Shown here: one piece after another, positions 36,226 through 47,224 of the stretch
How the letters are laid out: each line of letters opens with the position of its first letter
Position numbering within the stretch: position 1 is the stretch's first letter
Origin: Woronichinia naegeliana WA131
GTDB taxonomy: Bacteria; Cyanobacteriota; Cyanobacteriia; Cyanobacteriales; Microcystaceae
NCBI GenBank assembly: GCA_025370055.1
Contig: CP073041.1
Coordinates: forward strand, 2,108,001-2,172,000
Reading direction: 5' to 3'
DNA length: 64,000 bases
Made by a program: the position numbers and the translations under genes
The notes under the pieces: model-generated
What the model saw: only the letters and a program-made list of their open reading frames with translations
The model's database searches: none
What the model was told of the DNA's origin: nothing

Positions 36226-37716
36226 ATGCTCGCCAATCAAACGGGAAACCCCGCCAGTCTGTTTGTTGACACTCTCGATCTCGATAAACCCGAAGAAGCC
36301 TGTGGTGTTTTTGGGATCTATGCCCCAGAAGAAGAAGTTGCAAAACTGACTTATTTTGGTCTTTATGCTCTCCAACATCGAGGACAGGAGTCTGCCGGTA
36401 TTGCCGTTTTTGATCAAGAAGCGATTCATTGCCACAAGGATATGGGTTTGGTTTCCCAGGTATTTAAAGAAACTGTCCTGAAGGAGTTAGTCGGACAAAT
36501 CGCGGTGGGTCATAATCGTTACTCCACCACTGGTTCTAGTCATCGAGTTAATGCTCAACCGGCCATTTTACAGACCAGATTAGGGGCTTTGGCCTTGGCC
36601 CATAATGGTAATCTGGTCAATACCGTCGAATTGCGAGCCGAATTAGTACGTCGGGGCTGTGATGATTTTATTACCACCACCGATTCAGAAATGATTGCGG
36701 TGGCGATCGCCCAGGAAGTGGATCAAGGAAATGATTGGCTAACGGCTGCTACCAATGCTTTTAAGCTCTGTTCTGGAGCCTATAGTTTAGTAATCGGTAC
36801 ATCGGTCGGTTTAATGGGAGCGAGGGATCCTAATGGTATTCGTCCGTTGGTGATTGGACAACTGATCAGCGAATCCGAAGAGGTTCCAGTGCGTTATGTT
36901 TTGGCTTCGGAAACCTGCGGGTTAGATATTATCGGAGCGGACTATGTGCGGGATGTGGAGCCAGGGGAACTAGTTTGGATTACGGAGCAGGGTTTAACGT
37001 CTCACATTTGGGCTGAAACACCGGCCAAAAAACTCTGCGTGTTTGAGATGATTTACTTTTCTCGTCCCGATAGCATCATGCATGATGAGACGCTATATAC
37101 CTATCGGCTGCGGATTGGTCAGCAATTGGCCCAAGAATCTTTTGTAGATGCCGATCTGGTGATGGGGGTTCCTGATTCTGGTATTCCGGCGGCGATCGGT
37201 TTTTCCCAGGCTTCTGGTATTCCCTATGCAGAGGGTCTCATTAAAAATCGTTATGTGGGACGTACTTTTATTCAACCGACTCAGCACATGAGGGAATCGG
37301 GGATTCGGATGAAGCTTAACCCCTTAAAAGATGTGCTCAAGGGCAAACGAGTCATTATTGTCGATGATTCTATTGTACGAGGAACCACTAGCCGAAAAAT
37401 CGTTAAGGCTCTGCGGGATGCAGGTGCTACCGAAGTCCATATGCGTATTTCTTCACCCCCTGTCACCCATCCCTGTTTCTATGGCATTGATACAGATAAT
37501 CAAAATCAACTGATTGCTGCCACGAAATCAGTAGCCATGATTGCTCAACAAATTGGCGTTGACTCCCTAGCCTATCTTAGTCAAGAAGGTATGTTAAAAA
37601 CGACGGGAGAAGATACCAGCCACTTCTGTTCAGCCTGTTTTAATGGACGTTATCCTATTACGATTCCAGATAATATCACGCGTTCTAAGTTAATCCTAGA
37701 AGAAGCCCCAGTGTAA
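36226..37716 (+). CDS. purF: Amidophosphoribosyltransferase
   Basis: 496-aa enzyme making phosphoribosylamine from PRPP and glutamine, the first step of purine synthesis. A short propeptide (ending KPEEA) precedes the nucleophile Cys in ACGVFGIYAPEEE. The glutaminase motifs HRGQESAGIAVFD and GHNRYSTTG follow. The PRPP-binding loop is VIIVDDSIVRGTTS (about residue 367). Cysteines in HPCFYGID, FCSACFNG and KKLCVFEMIYF suit the Fe-S form found in Bacillus-type enzymes. The gene is complete; its start follows AACGAAGGAGTCCCAT at some distance. Confidence 0.95.
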   Translation: MLANQTGNPASLFVDTLDLDKPEEACGVFGIYAPEEEVAKLTYFGLYALQHRGQESAGIAVFDQEAIHCHKDMGLVSQVFKETVLKELVGQIAVGHNRYSTTGSSHRVNAQPAILQTRLGALALAHNGNLVNTVELRAELVRRGCDDFITTTDSEMIAVAIAQEVDQGNDWLTAATNAFKLCSGAYSLVIGTSVGLMGARDPNGIRPLVIGQLISESEEVPVRYVLASETCGLDIIGADYVRDVEPGELVWITEQGLTSHIWAETPAKKLCVFEMIYFSRPDSIMHDETLYTYRLRIGQQLAQESFVDADLVMGVPDSGIPAAIGFSQASGIPYAEGLIKNRYVGRTFIQPTQHMRESGIRMKLNPLKDVLKGKRVIIVDDSIVRGTTSRKIVKALRDAGATEVHMRISSPPVTHPCFYGIDTDNQNQLIAATKSVAMIAQQIGVDSLAYLSQEGMLKTTGEDTSHFCSACFNGRYPITIPDNITRSKLILEEAPV

Positions 37717-37833
37717 TTGAGGCGGTTTGGGGGGATTCTTTAAGAATCGTCGCAGCGGGGTTGGGATTTTGACAAAATTGTCGATAATAGAGCAGGATGA
37801 CTTCCCTTATTCCTACTTTCCTCTAGATTCTTC

Positions 37834-38499
37834 GTGCAATATAAGGTTCGCTTTAGACCCGCCTTCTCCATGCTCTCGATCACTTTGCAGCCAGGTGAGA
37901 GAATAGCCACTGCGGTTGGCAACTTGGTAAGTATGGACGCGGGCATTGTCGTTAGTCAACAGATGGCAGGAGATCTGATTATTGCACTACTGCGCTGGTG
38001 TTTAGGCCCCAATCCGTTTTGGATGACGGTTTATCACAATCCCACCGAGGAGCCTTTAACCATCATCTTAAGTAAATCTTTGCCGGGTGACATTGTACGT
38101 CTAGATATCACCAAAAGTGCCCTCTGTTTACAACCCAATGTGCTTCTTGCCCATACTGGCGGCATTCGCCTGGGGATTCAGTGGCTTGGATGGTCTAGTT
38201 GGTTCGCTGGAGAAGGATTAGTGGGTCTAAAACTCTATGGCCGCGGTCGGGTTTTTATTGGTAGCTACGGTCGTTTTGCCCAATATCAAGTTTATCAACG
38301 TTTTATTGTTGAGCAGAGGCACTTGTTGGCCTATAGTTCTAAACTTCGTATTAAGGTCGATTTCCCCAAGGGATTGGTAGGTTCTAAACTCTCTGGAGAA
38401 GGAATAGTTAGTCAGTTACTAGGGGGAGGGATTGTCTATCTTCAATCTCACAGTCGCAGTGGCCTAACCCGATATTTGTTCACTAAATTTCGTTCCTAG
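37834..38499 (+). CDS. AIM24/TIGR00266-family protein, first of three
   Basis: 221-aa beta-rich protein of the AIM24 (TIGR00266) family. It starts MQYKVRFRPAFSMLSITLQPGE, has the family-type GNLVSMDAGIVV and SLPGDIVRLDITKSALCLQPN, and a C-terminal glycine-rich part with GLKLYGRGRVFIGSYG. This fold is a trimeric double-stranded beta-helix. The biochemical role is not established in bacteria. It is first of three adjacent paralogs that probably form an operon; 9 bp separate it from the next gene. Confidence 0.85.
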   Translation: MQYKVRFRPAFSMLSITLQPGERIATAVGNLVSMDAGIVVSQQMAGDLIIALLRWCLGPNPFWMTVYHNPTEEPLTIILSKSLPGDIVRLDITKSALCLQPNVLLAHTGGIRLGIQWLGWSSWFAGEGLVGLKLYGRGRVFIGSYGRFAQYQVYQRFIVEQRHLLAYSSKLRIKVDFPKGLVGSKLSGEGIVSQLLGGGIVYLQSHSRSGLTRYLFTKFRS

Positions 38500-38508
38500 G
38501 TTCTATCC

Positions 38509-39213
38509 ATGAAAGTTGATATTTTACACCAACCCTCAATGGCGATCGCCCAGGTTTTCTTAAGCGAGGAAGAAGAACTTTTGGCTCAAGCAGGGGCCTT
38601 AATTGCCATCAAGGGAAATATTCAAATCCATACCATTTTACGTCGGGGAAGAGAAGGGAAGAGTGGAGAAAAAACAACATCGCGATCGCTATTTCTCAAC
38701 AGTTTTAAAGCGGATGCCCAGGGAGGGGAATTATATCTGGCTCCATCCTTAATTGGTAGCTTAGGCATTTATACGATCTCTCAACATAAATTAGTGCTGC
38801 GTCTGAGTGCATATCTGGCCTCTAGCAAAACGTTAGAAATCTTTTTAGGTTTTCGAGATTTTAAAACGGATGCTAAGTCCAAATCTTCACTACAAACGGC
38901 TACTTGGTTAAATTTAGTCGGGGATGGAACCGTTATTGTGGCGGCCTTTGGCAAGATCTACGATATCGACTTGGAGGACGAGGGCGAATATATTATCAAT
39001 ATTGAACATATTGTTGCTTTTGAAAGTAGTCTTAAAGTTCGAGTTTTATCTCCACCCGTTCCTCTATGGCAATTCTGGCAACCAAAAGGTGAAATCCTTT
39101 GCCATTTCAAAGGCCAGGGAAAAATTATCTGTCAAAGTCATCGCCCCAGGGCCTTTGCCAAACAATTGGGGCAAGATTTGCATCTCAAAAATTTTAAGCT
39201 CTATCGTTCCTAA
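38509..39213 (+). CDS. AIM24/TIGR00266-family protein, second of three
   Basis: 234-aa paralog starting MKVDILHQPSMAIAQVFL. It has AGALIAIKGNIQIHTILRR, LYLAPSLIGSLGIYTISQHK and GDGTVIVAAFGKIYDIDLE, aligned with the same family blocks in its neighbours. It is more basic than the first copy. Gene order and 9/27-bp spacings suggest co-expression. The three copies are clearly diverged, so the duplication is not recent. Confidence 0.83.
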   Translation: MKVDILHQPSMAIAQVFLSEEEELLAQAGALIAIKGNIQIHTILRRGREGKSGEKTTSRSLFLNSFKADAQGGELYLAPSLIGSLGIYTISQHKLVLRLSAYLASSKTLEIFLGFRDFKTDAKSKSSLQTATWLNLVGDGTVIVAAFGKIYDIDLEDEGEYIINIEHIVAFESSLKVRVLSPPVPLWQFWQPKGEILCHFKGQGKIICQSHRPRAFAKQLGQDLHLKNFKLYRS

Positions 39214-39240
39214 TTTCTCTAGTTAATAAAAATTAAAATT

Positions 39241-40023
39241 ATGGTAGATAATTTTGAAGAAAATTTAGTTAGAAATGTCAAAGAAAAACGAGAGAAAAAG
39301 CCAGAAATTCTCGAAGAATATGATATTGAATTCACGATTGATAATAGTTCTCTTTATGCTATTCTAGTAATTGGCTTAAAGCCCCATAAGACGGTTTTAG
39401 TAGAAGCCTCGGTACTGTCATCCATGGATGTACAAGTGACACTACTCACAAAACTTCAGGGGGGATTATTGCAGATTTTAGCGAATAGTTTGGGAACAGA
39501 ACCTCTCTGCCTCAATCAATTTTCGGTAGATACCAAGCCCGGTCGGCTTTTTCTCTCTCCCAGTTTACCTGGAGATATTCACCACTATTATGTGACAGAA
39601 AAGCAAGGTATTCTCATCAAAGCTGCTTCTTTTCTTGCTTGTAAACCGACAGTACAAATTGATCCACGATTTCCGGGAATGCAAGATTTTTATAATGATG
39701 ATTCTGATTTTCTTTTAAGGTTAGTAGGACAGGGAGATCTTTGGTTTAGTTGTTATGGGGGCTTTTTAGAGCTAACGATTACGGAAGATATAAGCCTTAA
39801 TCCTGACTATATTGTTGCCTTTGAGGACACTTTACAATATGAGGTAAATGTCAATGAAGGGTTATCGACGGAAAAAATTAAGCTGGATTTTTGGGGCGGG
39901 CGCGGCCGACTCTGTCGTTTTAGAGGAGAAGGAAAAGTATGGATGCAGGCTCGTCAAGAAAATATGTTTCTCAATTTTATTCAACCGTTCCTACCCAATT
40001 TACGGGGTTTCCATATTAACTAA
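39241..40023 (+). CDS. AIM24/TIGR00266-family protein, third of three
   Basis: 260-aa paralog with a charged N-terminal extension (VKEKREKKPEILEEYDIEF) before the AIM24 domain. The domain includes LVEASVLSSMDVQVTLLTKL, LFLSPSLPGDIHHYYVTEKQ and GQGDLWFSCYGGFLELTI. It is the most divergent of the three. The operon ends here; 200 bp with no gene separate it from an IS1634-like fragment. Confidence 0.8.
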   Translation: MVDNFEENLVRNVKEKREKKPEILEEYDIEFTIDNSSLYAILVIGLKPHKTVLVEASVLSSMDVQVTLLTKLQGGLLQILANSLGTEPLCLNQFSVDTKPGRLFLSPSLPGDIHHYYVTEKQGILIKAASFLACKPTVQIDPRFPGMQDFYNDDSDFLLRLVGQGDLWFSCYGGFLELTITEDISLNPDYIVAFEDTLQYEVNVNEGLSTEKIKLDFWGGRGRLCRFRGEGKVWMQARQENMFLNFIQPFLPNLRGFHIN

Positions 40024-40227
40024 TGGTTGTGGACAATATGAATAAAGAAACGGCGATTATCGGTAAGATAGTATATTTTATCACCTGTTAACTCATTAAT
40101 TAGACTTAATTGAGAGCTAAAAGAACTAAGAAAATCTGATCAAAATGACCTGAAAATTCTCCCCCTATGAGGTATTTTACAATATATTGTCAGACATTAT
40201 GCGCTTCAGAATTGAAGAGACCGTATC

Positions 40228-40827
40228 AGTCCAGTGGCGGTGCAGACCATTCCTTACTATGCAGGGGGAAGGCCGAAACAAGGAGCCGCCCCGCTCGGTT
40301 TTCACTACCGCTTAACGGGCCAATTAAGCCTTGATTCTTCTCGCCTTGAGGCAAGATCTCAACGGGCTGAAAGCTTTATTTTAGCTACTAATGTTCTTGA
40401 TTCTCAGGCTTTGAGTCCCGACCAGATGTTGGCTGAATATAAGGCTCAACAAGTCATCGAGCGCGGCTTTCGCTTTCTTAAAAACCCTTTCTTTTTGGCC
40501 TCTGCTCTTTTTCTCAAGAATCCTCAACGCATTATGGCTTTGATGATGATTATGGTTGTCTCTTTATTGGTTTACACTTTGGTACAACGTCGCCTACGAC
40601 TGGCTTTGGCTGCTTCCCATCAGACCATTCCTAATCAAAAAGACATATCTACCTCTACTCCCACTCTGCGTTGGGTCTTTCAGTCTTTTCTGTTTATCCG
40701 TTGGTTAGAGATTGATGGTATTCAGGCTATCGTTAATTTGACCTCTAACCACAAACATATTCTTTCTTTTCTTGGCTCTTCCTGTCAAAAATACTACTTT
40801 ATCTCTTGAACTACCTGCGGAATGTGG
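40228..40827 (+). pseudogene. 3' fragment of an IS1634-like transposase
   Basis: The frame begins without a real start at VAVQTIPYYAGGRPKQG and reads RAESFILATNVLD, MLAEYKAQQVIERGFRFLKN (catalytic Glu region) and SSCQKYYFIS-stop at 40809, then the terminus CGGAATGTGGG. About two thirds of the gene is missing from the 5' side. The DNA at 40024-40227 is AT-rich without a gene. Confidence 0.8.
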
Positions 40828-41028
40828 GGTAAAGGTAGCGATCCTAACAGAATTCTTTGGCAATTCTTTCTAAAGTTTTGGCAATTTACTTCCCATGCTA
40901 CCTTTTAGTACACAAGTTGCTGTCCATTATAATTTTCTATGCTACAGTAAACAAGGTGTAACAATTTGTTAAGTAAGCTTGACATTTTTAACTCAAAGTC
41001 CATTGCTGCAATTAAAATTGCCTACCCT

Positions 41029-41577
41029 ATGAGCCTTAGTACTTTATCTATCTCATCTTTAGAGTCCTCAGCGATCGCCTTTTTTCGTCATAGTGTCGGA
41101 TTCTGGCATTCTCAGCGACGTTATTACACCCTGAATCCCAAAATAGAAACCCAAACCGTAGAAAGCTTTATTCAAATTCAGTACTTAGAAGCCGGCTGTT
41201 CGGAATTACAGCATTTAGCCACCCTACACGAACTAGACGATGAACAAGCTTTGCTCGGCGGAACCTATGTCACCTGGGAAAGTGACTATACAGGAACTAT
41301 TCGCAAACCTTCGGTCGGTTCTACCCTGTTTGGGATTAAAGACAATATTCTTTACCGCGATCGCGGCTTTGCAACGCCGAAACCCGTAACAGCGATCTAC
41401 AATTTTACCAACCCCCAAACCATGCTCCTGAAAACAGAATATAGTGGCTCCGTTTTTGAAGAAGAACTCAAATTGATCGGCGACCAATACCGTACCCGCC
41501 AAACCCTTATTTCCCGTGCCGGTCAAGAACAAATGATTGGGCAATATCTAGAAAAACGCATTAGCGGAGTTAGCTAA
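41029..41577 (+). CDS. cpcS: Phycobiliprotein chromophore lyase, CpcS/CpeS family
   Basis: 183-aa lipocalin-fold lyase that attaches phycocyanobilin to cysteine 82-type sites of phycobiliproteins. I place the start at MSLSTLSISSLES. The family signature AIAFFRHSVGFWHSQRRYYTL is followed by ESFIQIQYLEAG, VTWESDYTG and a C-terminal RTRQTLISRAGQEQMIGQYLE. A longer start at 40966 is possible. The gene is downstream of IS debris and upstream of a tiny membrane ORF. CpcS versus CpcU cannot be fully told apart, though the length and signature fit CpcS. Confidence 0.85.
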   Translation: MSLSTLSISSLESSAIAFFRHSVGFWHSQRRYYTLNPKIETQTVESFIQIQYLEAGCSELQHLATLHELDDEQALLGGTYVTWESDYTGTIRKPSVGSTLFGIKDNILYRDRGFATPKPVTAIYNFTNPQTMLLKTEYSGSVFEEELKLIGDQYRTRQTLISRAGQEQMIGQYLEKRISGVS

Positions 41578-41670
41578 CTTTTTTAAACTGGCTTTCTTTG
41601 CCCCTCGTTGAACCGATCAAAATTGTGATATGACTTAGGCAAAATCAACACCAAAATAGTGAGGTTGACC

Positions 41671-41766
41671 ATGACCCCTGACCAACTGTTAATGCTAATC
41701 GTTTTATTAGTTCCGGGTATCTTGCTTTCTGCCCTCGTCATGGGAAGTTTTGCCAAGGGAGGCTAA
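41671..41766 (+). CDS. Candidate 31-aa single-helix membrane protein
   Basis: Starts MTPDQLLMLIVLLVPGILL and ends VMGSFAKGG, so nearly the whole length is one membrane helix with a short polar tail. GAGG is 10 bp before the ATG. The size and build resemble small thylakoid subunits (Psb, Pet or Ndh types), but it matches none that I recognise. It lies between cpcS and the convergent atp genes. Confidence 0.6.
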   Translation: MTPDQLLMLIVLLVPGILLSALVMGSFAKGG

Positions 41767-41794
41767 TTCTCCTCCAATTTCCCCAAACGATAAA

Positions 41795-41814
41795 GGGGAG
41801 TTCAAATCTCCCCC
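41795..41814. terminator. Hairpin between small membrane ORF and atpC
   Basis: GGGGAG-TTCAAAT-CTCCCC forms a 6-bp stem. On the minus strand it is followed by TTTATCG, so it can end atpDC transcription; it also lies just after the plus-strand mini-ORF, so it may act on both sides. Confidence 0.5.
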
Positions 41815-41844
41815 TCGTGTCTTTGCTGCAATAACACAGTGAAC

Positions 41845-42258
41845 TTAATTTGCAGAACCACCGGCGGCCTGCAAACGTGCCCTTGCCTTTTTAACAGACT
41901 GAGCCATTTGTAATTGTTTCGGTTTATCGCCACTGCGACCTGCCTCTTCAAACTTGGCTTGGGCTGCGCTGTATTCTGTCCGCGCCTTTTCTTGATCGAT
42001 ATTGTCTCCAATTTCTGCTGCATTGACGAGCACCTTGACTTCGTTGTTCTCAACTTCAGCAAAGCCACCCATAACAGCAATATTTTTCCAGTCTTTGCCT
42101 GGACGAACTCGCATCACACCAATATCTAACGCTGTTAGTAAAGGGGCGTGATTACTAAGAATTCCTAACTGTCCGGTAGTACTAGGTAGGATCACCTCTT
42201 GCACTACCTCGTCCCAAACCACTTTATCGGGGGCAATAACCCGTACTGTTAACGTCAT
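41845..42258 (-). CDS. atpC: ATP synthase F1 epsilon subunit
   Basis: 137-aa epsilon subunit of the central stalk. The N-terminal beta-sandwich holds [41 protein letters not shown] and [21 protein letters not shown]; a helical C-terminal arm follows ([14 protein letters not shown]). Cyanobacterial literature calls it AtpE. It is the second gene of the beta-epsilon pair, with an unusually long 163-bp gap from atpD filled by short tandem repeats. Confidence 0.95.
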   Translation of the reverse strand: MTLTVRVIAPDKVVWDEVVQEVILPSTTGQLGILSNHAPLLTALDIGVMRVRPGKDWKNIAVMGGFAEVENNEVKVLVNAAEIGDNIDQEKARTEYSAAQAKFEEAGRSGDKPKQLQMAQSVKKARARLQAAGGSAN

Positions 42259-42261
42259 TTT

Positions 42262-42420
42262 TCTATTAATGGATAATTGATAATTAACAATTAATAATTG
42301 ATGAGCGATAATTGATAATTAACGAATGGATTTCTGACCATAACAAGAGTCCGACATAAACCCTATTTTTGTCAAATCAACTGTCAACTATCAACTATCA
42401 ACTATCAACTATCAATTCAA
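42262..42420. repeat. AT-rich short tandem repeats between atpD and atpC
   Basis: Plus-strand units TAATTGATAATTAAC and AATTAATAATTGATG recur at 42270-42325, and the heptamer ACTATCA repeats at least four times at 42383-42415. They lie within the atpDC transcript and could influence mRNA stability. Their number probably varies between strains. Confidence 0.8.
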
Positions 42421-42421
42421 T

Positions 42422-43879
<1,458 letters not shown>

Positions 43880-44120
43880 CTAGGGAATTTACTTAAAATT
43901 AGACTACAGGACAACTGTTAAGTTTTAATGAAATTTGCCATCTAATAGATTACCATCTCTGGGGATCGGGATAGCGGTTAATCCTTGATTGTGAATAGTT
44001 AAGGTTATTAATCAAGACCACAATGACTTGATGGCTTAGGGATACAGCGCGATCGCTGTCGTTGAGACCCGACGGAAACCAAAATAAGTTAAGGTTGAAA
44101 AAACCTGCCTAGCAATCGTT

Positions 44121-44894
44121 CTAGCTTCCCTTTTCTGACCAAGGCCCATCCTGCGCGACGAGGACAATGGTGATATTGTCAGACCCACCTGCATTTTTGG
44201 CTTCTTCAATTAATTCGGCAGCGAGATCAGGGTGGGCTTTATCTAATTGTAAAATTTCAGCGATACTCTCATCGGAAACTTCTTCTGTTAAACCGTCGCT
44301 ACAGAGCAAGAAAGTATCCTGGGGCTGAACCTCTAGGGGCGCAACTTCAACCTGATGCAGATCTCGTCTTCCTAAACATTGGAAAAGAACGTGCCGCCAG
44401 GGATGCACTTTAGCCTGTTCTCGATCAATATCTCCCATTTCCAAGGCCCTAGCAACCCAGGTGTGATCCTTTGTGACCTGGAAGAGTTTTTGATTCCGAA
44501 AACAATAGAGTCGAGAATCACCAACGTGGGCCCGCCAAGCACCATCGTGCCGAAAAGTAATCATCACAGCGGTTGTACCCATATCTCCCCGTTCAGGATG
44601 TTCTTCTTGATCAGCAATAATGGCCTTGTTAGCACTTAACAAAGCAGCTTCTAATAGTTCGGGGGAGGGAGTCTCTGATTCCCAATGCTCCTCTAAATAA
44701 TCCTTAATAAATTCGGTGGCAATCTGACTGGCTTCCTGTCCCCCAGCATGACCGCCCATTCCATCCGCAACAATTAAAAAACGGGCTTCTGGCTCGTCAA
44801 TATAAAAACTGTCCTGGTTAACAGAACGAACGAGTCCAACATCCGTCTGCCCGGTGAAACGACGGATGATCTTGGGTGAATTCACTTCCAACAC
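44121..44894 (-). CDS. PP2C-type protein serine/threonine phosphatase
   Basis: 257-aa metal-dependent phosphatase. The metal-binding motifs are in order: GLVRSVNQDSFYID (about residues 20-33), LIVADGMGGHAGGQEAS (about 40-56), GDSRLYCF, LLCSDGLTEEVSD and GGSDNITIVLV. The protein is a single soluble domain. It removes phosphate from Ser/Thr residues of target proteins; cyanobacterial relatives dephosphorylate PII, but the substrate here is unknown. The AarF-like kinase gene lies 36 bp upstream on the same strand, so they may be co-transcribed. Confidence 0.9.
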   Translation of the reverse strand: MLEVNSPKIIRRFTGQTDVGLVRSVNQDSFYIDEPEARFLIVADGMGGHAGGQEASQIATEFIKDYLEEHWESETPSPELLEAALLSANKAIIADQEEHPERGDMGTTAVMITFRHDGAWRAHVGDSRLYCFRNQKLFQVTKDHTWVARALEMGDIDREQAKVHPWRHVLFQCLGRRDLHQVEVAPLEVQPQDTFLLCSDGLTEEVSDESIAEILQLDKAHPDLAAELIEEAKNAGGSDNITIVLVAQDGPWSEKGS

Positions 44895-44930
44895 TTGCTC
44901 AAATTAGGATTTTATTAGGGTGATTAGGCT

Positions 44931-46694
44931 CTAAAACATTCGGTCTTGACGTTCTATTCGTCTCATTAACTGCCAGAACGCCCAACCAGGCACTATTGCT
45001 ATTAATAACACAACAACAGCAATCATGACATAGTGGTTTACAAACAATAGGGTTGCTGAAATCAGCAGGGTTGCAATCATAACCGTATAGTTGGTGCTTA
45101 ATTGCATGGTGCTAATACGTCGCAGCAGACGTTCAGATTCACTAGAACGAACCCGAATGCGGAGATCACCTCGATCTAGTTTTTCAATGGTGTCTTCAAT
45201 GCGTCGTGGTAGGCCAAAAGCCGTGCTACTGACTTGAACAGCTTGTCGTCCTAGCTCATCCATAAAGCTATTGGGGGAAGGGCCATTGGCATTGTTCATA
45301 ATTTGTAGGGCAAAGGGTTGGGCAACCGCCATAAAATTAAAATCTGGGTCTAATCCTTTCCCGACTCCTTCGAGGGTAGAAAAGGCACGCATGACAAAGG
45401 TAAAGGTAGCTGGGAAACGAAAGGGTTGGCCATAGGCAATGTCGTAGAGATCCTCGCTGATTTGAGTGATGGATTGTTCCTCAAAGGGTTTATCCATGAA
45501 GTTATCCAGCAAAAACTGAATGGAGCGGCGAATGGGCCCCATGTCTTCTGATCGCACTAAGGCTCCTAGACCGACTAAGGACTCCATGATGCGATCGGCA
45601 TTTTTTTCAGCGACCCCAAACAGGGTATCCATTAATTTTGTCTTAGTTTCAGGGGTAATCTCGCCCATCATGCCAAAGTCATAAAAAATCAGTGCCCCTT
45701 CCTCTGGACTCACGGCTAAGTTACCAGGGTGGGGATCGGCATGAAAAAAGCCACTGTTGAGGAGTTGATGGAGATAGGCCCTGGCTCCCAATTGGGCTAA
45801 GGTTTTACGGTCTAAGCCGGCCGCTTCTAAGGACTCGTAATGACTGATTTTAATGCCAGGTAAGTATTCTAATGTCAGAATTCGACTGGCGGTATATCGC
45901 CAATAAACCCTAGGCACTTTTACCCAATTTTCATTGCGAAAGTTACGACGAAAGGTATCGGCATTACGGCCTTCCCTCAGATAATCGGTTTCTTGCCAGA
46001 GGATTCGACAGCATTCTTCATAGATTCCTAGCCAATCGCGTCCTTTTCCCCATTTGGGGTGATTTTGGAAGTAATAGGCAATTTTTTTGAGGATGGCTAA
46101 ATCGATCGTGAATAGTTTTTTTAATCCGGGACGTTGTACCTTGACCACCACTTCTTCGCCACTATGCAGTTGAGCTTTGTGGACTTGTCCTAAACTGGCG
46201 GCGGCGAGGGGAATGGGATCAAAGCTGTGAAAAAGGGTGTGTAGGGGTTTACCGAGTTCCTTTTCGATCAGGGCTGTGGTTTGTTCGTAACTAAAGGCTG
46301 GGACTTCATCTTGTAATTTGGAGAGTTCTGTAACGTATTCGGAGGGGAAGAGGTCGGAACGGGTAGAGAAAAGCTGACCGCATTTAATAAAGGTGGGCCC
46401 TAGGTTAAGTAAGCTTTCCCTAATCCAAATGGCTTGCTTTTGACGACGACGGGCTAATTTTTCTTCGCTATAGCCTCCTTCACGCTGATAACTCCATTGT
46501 TTACTGTTTAGCCAAAATTGGAATAGTAGGGTTAGAACAAACCGCCAAATGTCGAGGCGACGACGGGTGATGGAATAGTTTTCTTGATTCCAACGATATT
46601 GTTTTTCTGCTGCCAGGGAGGTTATACGTTTTGTTGACACAGTCGCAGAATGATAGGCAAGGGGTTGATCAACGTTACGAGATAGGGCAGACAC
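44931..46694 (-). CDS. ABC1/AarF/UbiB-family atypical kinase, 587 aa
   Basis: The kinase-like core has the family-specific lysine motif GPTFIKCGQLFSTRSDLFP (KxGQ, about residues 110-130), the nucleotide lysine in VVVKVQRPGLKKLF, and the catalytic HADPHPGNLAVS followed by IFYDFGMMG. Two C-terminal membrane helices follow (YTVMIATLLISATLLFV and VVVLLIAIVPGWAF). Such proteins support prenylquinone synthesis or stability; cyanobacteria have several paralogs and I cannot say which one this is. Likely thylakoid or plasma membrane. Confidence 0.9.
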   Translation of the reverse strand: MSALSRNVDQPLAYHSATVSTKRITSLAAEKQYRWNQENYSITRRRLDIWRFVLTLLFQFWLNSKQWSYQREGGYSEEKLARRRQKQAIWIRESLLNLGPTFIKCGQLFSTRSDLFPSEYVTELSKLQDEVPAFSYEQTTALIEKELGKPLHTLFHSFDPIPLAAASLGQVHKAQLHSGEEVVVKVQRPGLKKLFTIDLAILKKIAYYFQNHPKWGKGRDWLGIYEECCRILWQETDYLREGRNADTFRRNFRNENWVKVPRVYWRYTASRILTLEYLPGIKISHYESLEAAGLDRKTLAQLGARAYLHQLLNSGFFHADPHPGNLAVSPEEGALIFYDFGMMGEITPETKTKLMDTLFGVAEKNADRIMESLVGLGALVRSEDMGPIRRSIQFLLDNFMDKPFEEQSITQISEDLYDIAYGQPFRFPATFTFVMRAFSTLEGVGKGLDPDFNFMAVAQPFALQIMNNANGPSPNSFMDELGRQAVQVSSTAFGLPRRIEDTIEKLDRGDLRIRVRSSESERLLRRISTMQLSTNYTVMIATLLISATLLFVNHYVMIAVVVLLIAIVPGWAFWQLMRRIERQDRMF

Positions 46695-46808
46695 AGGCTT
46701 TAGGGGATGAATTTTTTAGCAAGAAGGCGATCGCTGGGATGCGGTGATCGAGTCCGGCAATCTTTACAGTTAGTGCAGGAAGTCTTGGTACGGAGAATGA
46801 GGTTACGA

Positions 46809-47126
46809 TTAGAGGATCGTTTCTCGGTAATTTTTCAATTCAGCTTTGAGACTGGCAATTTCGGCTCGTAATTTATCGAGGGTTTCTTGTAGGTCATCAC
46901 TACTAACTAGACCATCCAGGGTGGCAATCATAGTACTACTCTGCTCTACCTCACGGGAGGCTCTTGCTTGCACTTCGACTATAAACTGACGGAGATGCTC
47001 CCGTTGCTCGGCATCAAACTTCCCCCATTCACTGAGGGCATTAGTCAAGTTGTCCTCAACTTTTTCCGTCAGAACTTCGGCAAAGGCTCGCCCTAAAAAA
47101 AAGGCATGAAGGACTGGATTCTGCAT
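46809..47126 (-). CDS. Conserved cyanobacterial protein, 105 aa (possibly DUF6825)
   Basis: Begins [27 protein letters not shown] and ends in a coiled coil ([24 protein letters not shown]). Helical and soluble throughout. The N-terminal FFLGRAFAE block resembles the cyanobacterial/plastid DUF6825 family as I recall it. No enzymatic motif. It lies 115 bp upstream of the AarF kinase gene in the same direction. Confidence 0.7.
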   Translation of the reverse strand: MQNPVLHAFFLGRAFAEVLTEKVEDNLTNALSEWGKFDAEQREHLRQFIVEVQARASREVEQSSTMIATLDGLVSSDDLQETLDKLRAEIASLKAELKNYRETIL

Positions 47127-47224
47127 AACAGGAGACTTCTAAGTTTTTGTAACAAATTATAACGAAATTATAACTCGCTTCTAACCGGTTCTCATTAGAT
47201 CGGGATGGATTGGGCTGGATTACT

